From contig NZ_QEVW01000014.1 in assembly GCF_003287275.1 (NCBI RefSeq), positions 248,001-312,000 of the forward strand: 64,000 nt of DNA, given 5' to 3'. The translations under genes were made by a program, and so were the position numbers. The stretch is from Paenibacillus taichungensis (GTDB lineage: Bacteria > Bacillota > Bacilli > Paenibacillales > Paenibacillaceae). Shown in pieces: positions 62,633 through 64,000 of the stretch. The notes below the pieces were generated by a model that did no database searches, was not told where the DNA came from, and saw only the letters and a list, made by a program, of their open reading frames with translations. Position 1 is the stretch's first letter; each line of letters opens with the position of its first letter.

Positions 62633-62658
62633 AAAAAAAGCCCGGTTCATCACCGGGC
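62633..62658 (-). terminator. Terminator of the sigma-factor gene
   Basis: GCCCGGT / ACCGGGC with a 5-nt loop; minus-strand TTTTTTT follows. It lies 35 bp after the stop at 62693. Confidence 0.9.
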
Positions 62659-62692
62659 CTACAGTCAAAGTATAAGGTTGGTTGTATTTCTA

Positions 62693-63916
62693 TTATGCAT
62701 TGATATACTTCACCCATTGCTCATACAGTTCAGTCTCACTACATTGAAAGATCCCTTCGAAATCTTGAGGACTGCGGATCAGTTTGTTCAATGCATCTAC
62801 TCCGTATCGCTCAACCACAAATTCCACCATCATATAAGAGAACTGAAAACCTTTCATCGTTTCAAAATCCCACGTATCGTTATTTAATTCATCAAAAGAA
62901 GGAATGGTCTGGTTGCGAATGCTATCTTCCGTCGAACCTTTAATGAAATCTCGGGACATCTGTTTCGCCTCATATCCACCAATGCCCTGTCTGATCCATT
63001 TGGGAGCTGCAGGATTAATATCGCTGATTAGCCACATGGCGAACAAGTGGACTGTACCTTTCAGAATGGATTGATACGTATGCTCCGGTCCCGGTTCCAA
63101 TGGAGAGACAATTTTCAGAGTACGCCCTTCATATGTCCCCATAAACCAATTCGGGGCATCTGTTTCTCCGACTGCTTGATGGAACGTTGGCAAATCAGGA
63201 TATATTTCAATAACTACCTTTTGTGATGGATGATGTTTATATTTGGTCGACACTTGTTCAACACTATTGTTGAGCTCATCGAACAAATCCTGATGCACTT
63301 TCTTCGTATGATCATTCGTATCTTGGTTATCACCTTTATTTACAATGGAAATCAGGTCTTGAATAGACATGATGGCAATATCCCCCCACTCTTTCAGTTC
63401 TTTTCTTAATTTCTCCAGAGCCCGGTACAGTCTGTTCTTTACTGCGCTTTCCCGTCGTCCAACTATCTTGGATATTTCGGGCAAGGTGCAGTCAACGAAA
63501 AAGCGTAATGCAATAATTTCCTGATCAATCTCATCCAGCTTTTGTAACGCAGAGCCAATATCAATTCGAATATCAACATGTTTCGTAAATTCAAGAGAGA
63601 TCGATTGCGATTCATAATCTGTAAAATCATAAGGAGATTCTTTTTGTCTCGATAACCTGCGATATTCGTTCTTCACCGTGTTCTGAGCAATCTTAAAGAT
63701 CCAGGTGAATAAATTTGAGCTCCCTTTAAAATTGTGAATATTTTCGACTGCTTTCAAAAATACCTGTTGGGTCAAATCATCTGCAACCAATGGATTCAAT
63801 TTCAGTGAGAAGTATTTGCTGATTCGTTGACGATATTGCTCATACGTGTTCTCAAAGATGGTGATGCTGTCCTGTTCATCCGGATAAACAGGTTTCGTGT
63901 CATGAGCTCCTGACAT
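62693..63916 (-). CDS. ECF sigma factor fused to a degenerate peptidase-MA-like domain
   Basis: 407 aa in two parts. Residues 20-180 are an ECF sigma factor: region 2 A-D-D-L-T-Q-Q-V-F-L-K-A-V and N-L-F-T-W-I-F-K-I-A; region 4 L-R-F-F-V-D-C-T-L-P-E-I-S-K-I-V-G and S-A-V-K-N-R-L-Y-R-A. Residues about 230-405 look like the peptidase-MA (gluzincin) domain: V-V-I-E-I-Y-P-D-L, a G-T-V-H290-L-F-A-M294 helix where HExxH would stand, W-I-R-Q310-G-I-G-G-Y, and a final F-S-Y-M-M-V-E-F-V-V-E-R-Y-G. Glu, second His and the distal Glu are replaced by Leu, Met and Gln, so it is not catalytic. SD GAGGAGG 9 nt before the ATG. Confidence 0.87.
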   Translation of the reverse strand: MSGAHDTKPVYPDEQDSITIFENTYEQYRQRISKYFSLKLNPLVADDLTQQVFLKAVENIHNFKGSSNLFTWIFKIAQNTVKNEYRRLSRQKESPYDFTDYESQSISLEFTKHVDIRIDIGSALQKLDEIDQEIIALRFFVDCTLPEISKIVGRRESAVKNRLYRALEKLRKELKEWGDIAIMSIQDLISIVNKGDNQDTNDHTKKVHQDLFDELNNSVEQVSTKYKHHPSQKVVIEIYPDLPTFHQAVGETDAPNWFMGTYEGRTLKIVSPLEPGPEHTYQSILKGTVHLFAMWLISDINPAAPKWIRQGIGGYEAKQMSRDFIKGSTEDSIRNQTIPSFDELNNDTWDFETMKGFQFSYMMVEFVVERYGVDALNKLIRSPQDFEGIFQCSETELYEQWVKYINA

Positions 63917-63947
63917 GGTGGGGAACCTCCTCTTGATTTACATTTAA

Positions 63948-63975
63948 TTAGACACCGGAGGAAGCAAAAAAGCCA
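63948..63975 (-). promoter_or_regulatory. Possible ECF-type promoter of the sigma gene
   Basis: Minus strand TGGCTTTTTT (63975-63966) and GTGTCTAA (63955-63948) resemble the AAC-TTTT / CGTC layout of Bacillus ECF promoters at about the right spacing. The fit is partial (no AAC), so autoregulation is only suggested. Confidence 0.3.
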
Positions 63976-64000
63976 CGCATGAGAAAAAATAATTTTTGAC

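Noticed and set aside
1..64000. CRISPR arrays, tRNA/rRNA genes, insertion sequences, prophage
   Set aside because: No regularly spaced repeats, cloverleaf or rRNA-like sequence, transposase or phage genes were seen on either strand.

Overview
The window looks like chromosomal DNA of a low/medium-GC, spore-forming, plant-polysaccharide-degrading Bacillales member. Paenibacillus is the best guess. The evidence is a gerA-type germination operon, Shine-Dalgarno (SD) sites of the AAAGGAGG type with many GTG/TTG starts, bacillithiol genes (bshB2-yojF), a GH11 xylanase of the B. subtilis XynA type, SLH anchoring, and sugar ABC importers that lack their own ATPase. No rRNA, tRNA, insertion sequence, prophage or CRISPR array was seen.

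Layout. (1) 1-9305: a minus-strand sugar cluster. From its promoter it encodes a GatY/Fba-type aldolase, a 1-phosphofructokinase/tagatose-6-P kinase, a DeoR regulator, a sugar-binding lipoprotein, two permeases, a GH4 glycosidase, a PfkB kinase and an exported beta-helix protein cut by the window edge. A divergent SIS-domain gene (9306-10349) shares a control region with three TTGAT/ATCAA-type palindromes. (2) 10.5-36.3 kb: mixed housekeeping and accessory genes. These are an aldo/keto reductase, a gerA-type operon, an arginase-like gene with two HxlR regulators and an unknown 475-aa protein, a LysR/DHA2-efflux pair, a formylglycine-generating-enzyme-like lipoprotein without its cysteines, xynA, a frameshifted RsiV-like gene, a metallo-beta-lactamase (MBL)-fold hydrolase, an ArsR/MFS operon, a MarR/double-nitroreductase operon, a ZTP riboswitch before folD, DUF817-uppP, two unknown envelope proteins, bshB2-yojF and nfo. 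(3) 36.5-57.7 kb: a large minus-strand glycan-utilisation locus. It holds two GH43 enzymes, a CBM6/GH71-GH99-like secreted enzyme, an SDR, a ManD-type dehydratase, a 1850-aa SLH-anchored double beta-helix protein, a GH38 alpha-mannosidase and an ABC importer, with a divergent GntR/LacI-type regulator. (4) 57.8-64 kb: an alpha/beta hydrolase, a TetR-HXXEE pair, a phosphotransferase, an SDR, and an ECF sigma factor fused to a degenerate peptidase domain.

How the parts work together. The two glycan loci share one plan: extracellular attack, lipoprotein capture and ABC import energised by an ATPase encoded elsewhere, then intracellular glycosidases and sugar-acid or sugar-phosphate enzymes. Candidate CcpA (cre) sites lie before xynA, before the secreted GH43 and, more weakly, before the second importer. 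In the second locus the GH38, the GH99-like enzyme, the GH43s and the ManD/SDR pair together suggest a mannose-containing heteroglycan with pentose and uronate parts. That is an inference from context only.

Most notable items: the ECF-sigma/pseudo-peptidase fusion (62693-63916), the xynA leader with a GAAAGGAGG element at the predicted mRNA 5' end, the giant surface protein, the ZTP riboswitch, and a possible HxlR regulon around an unrecognised protein.
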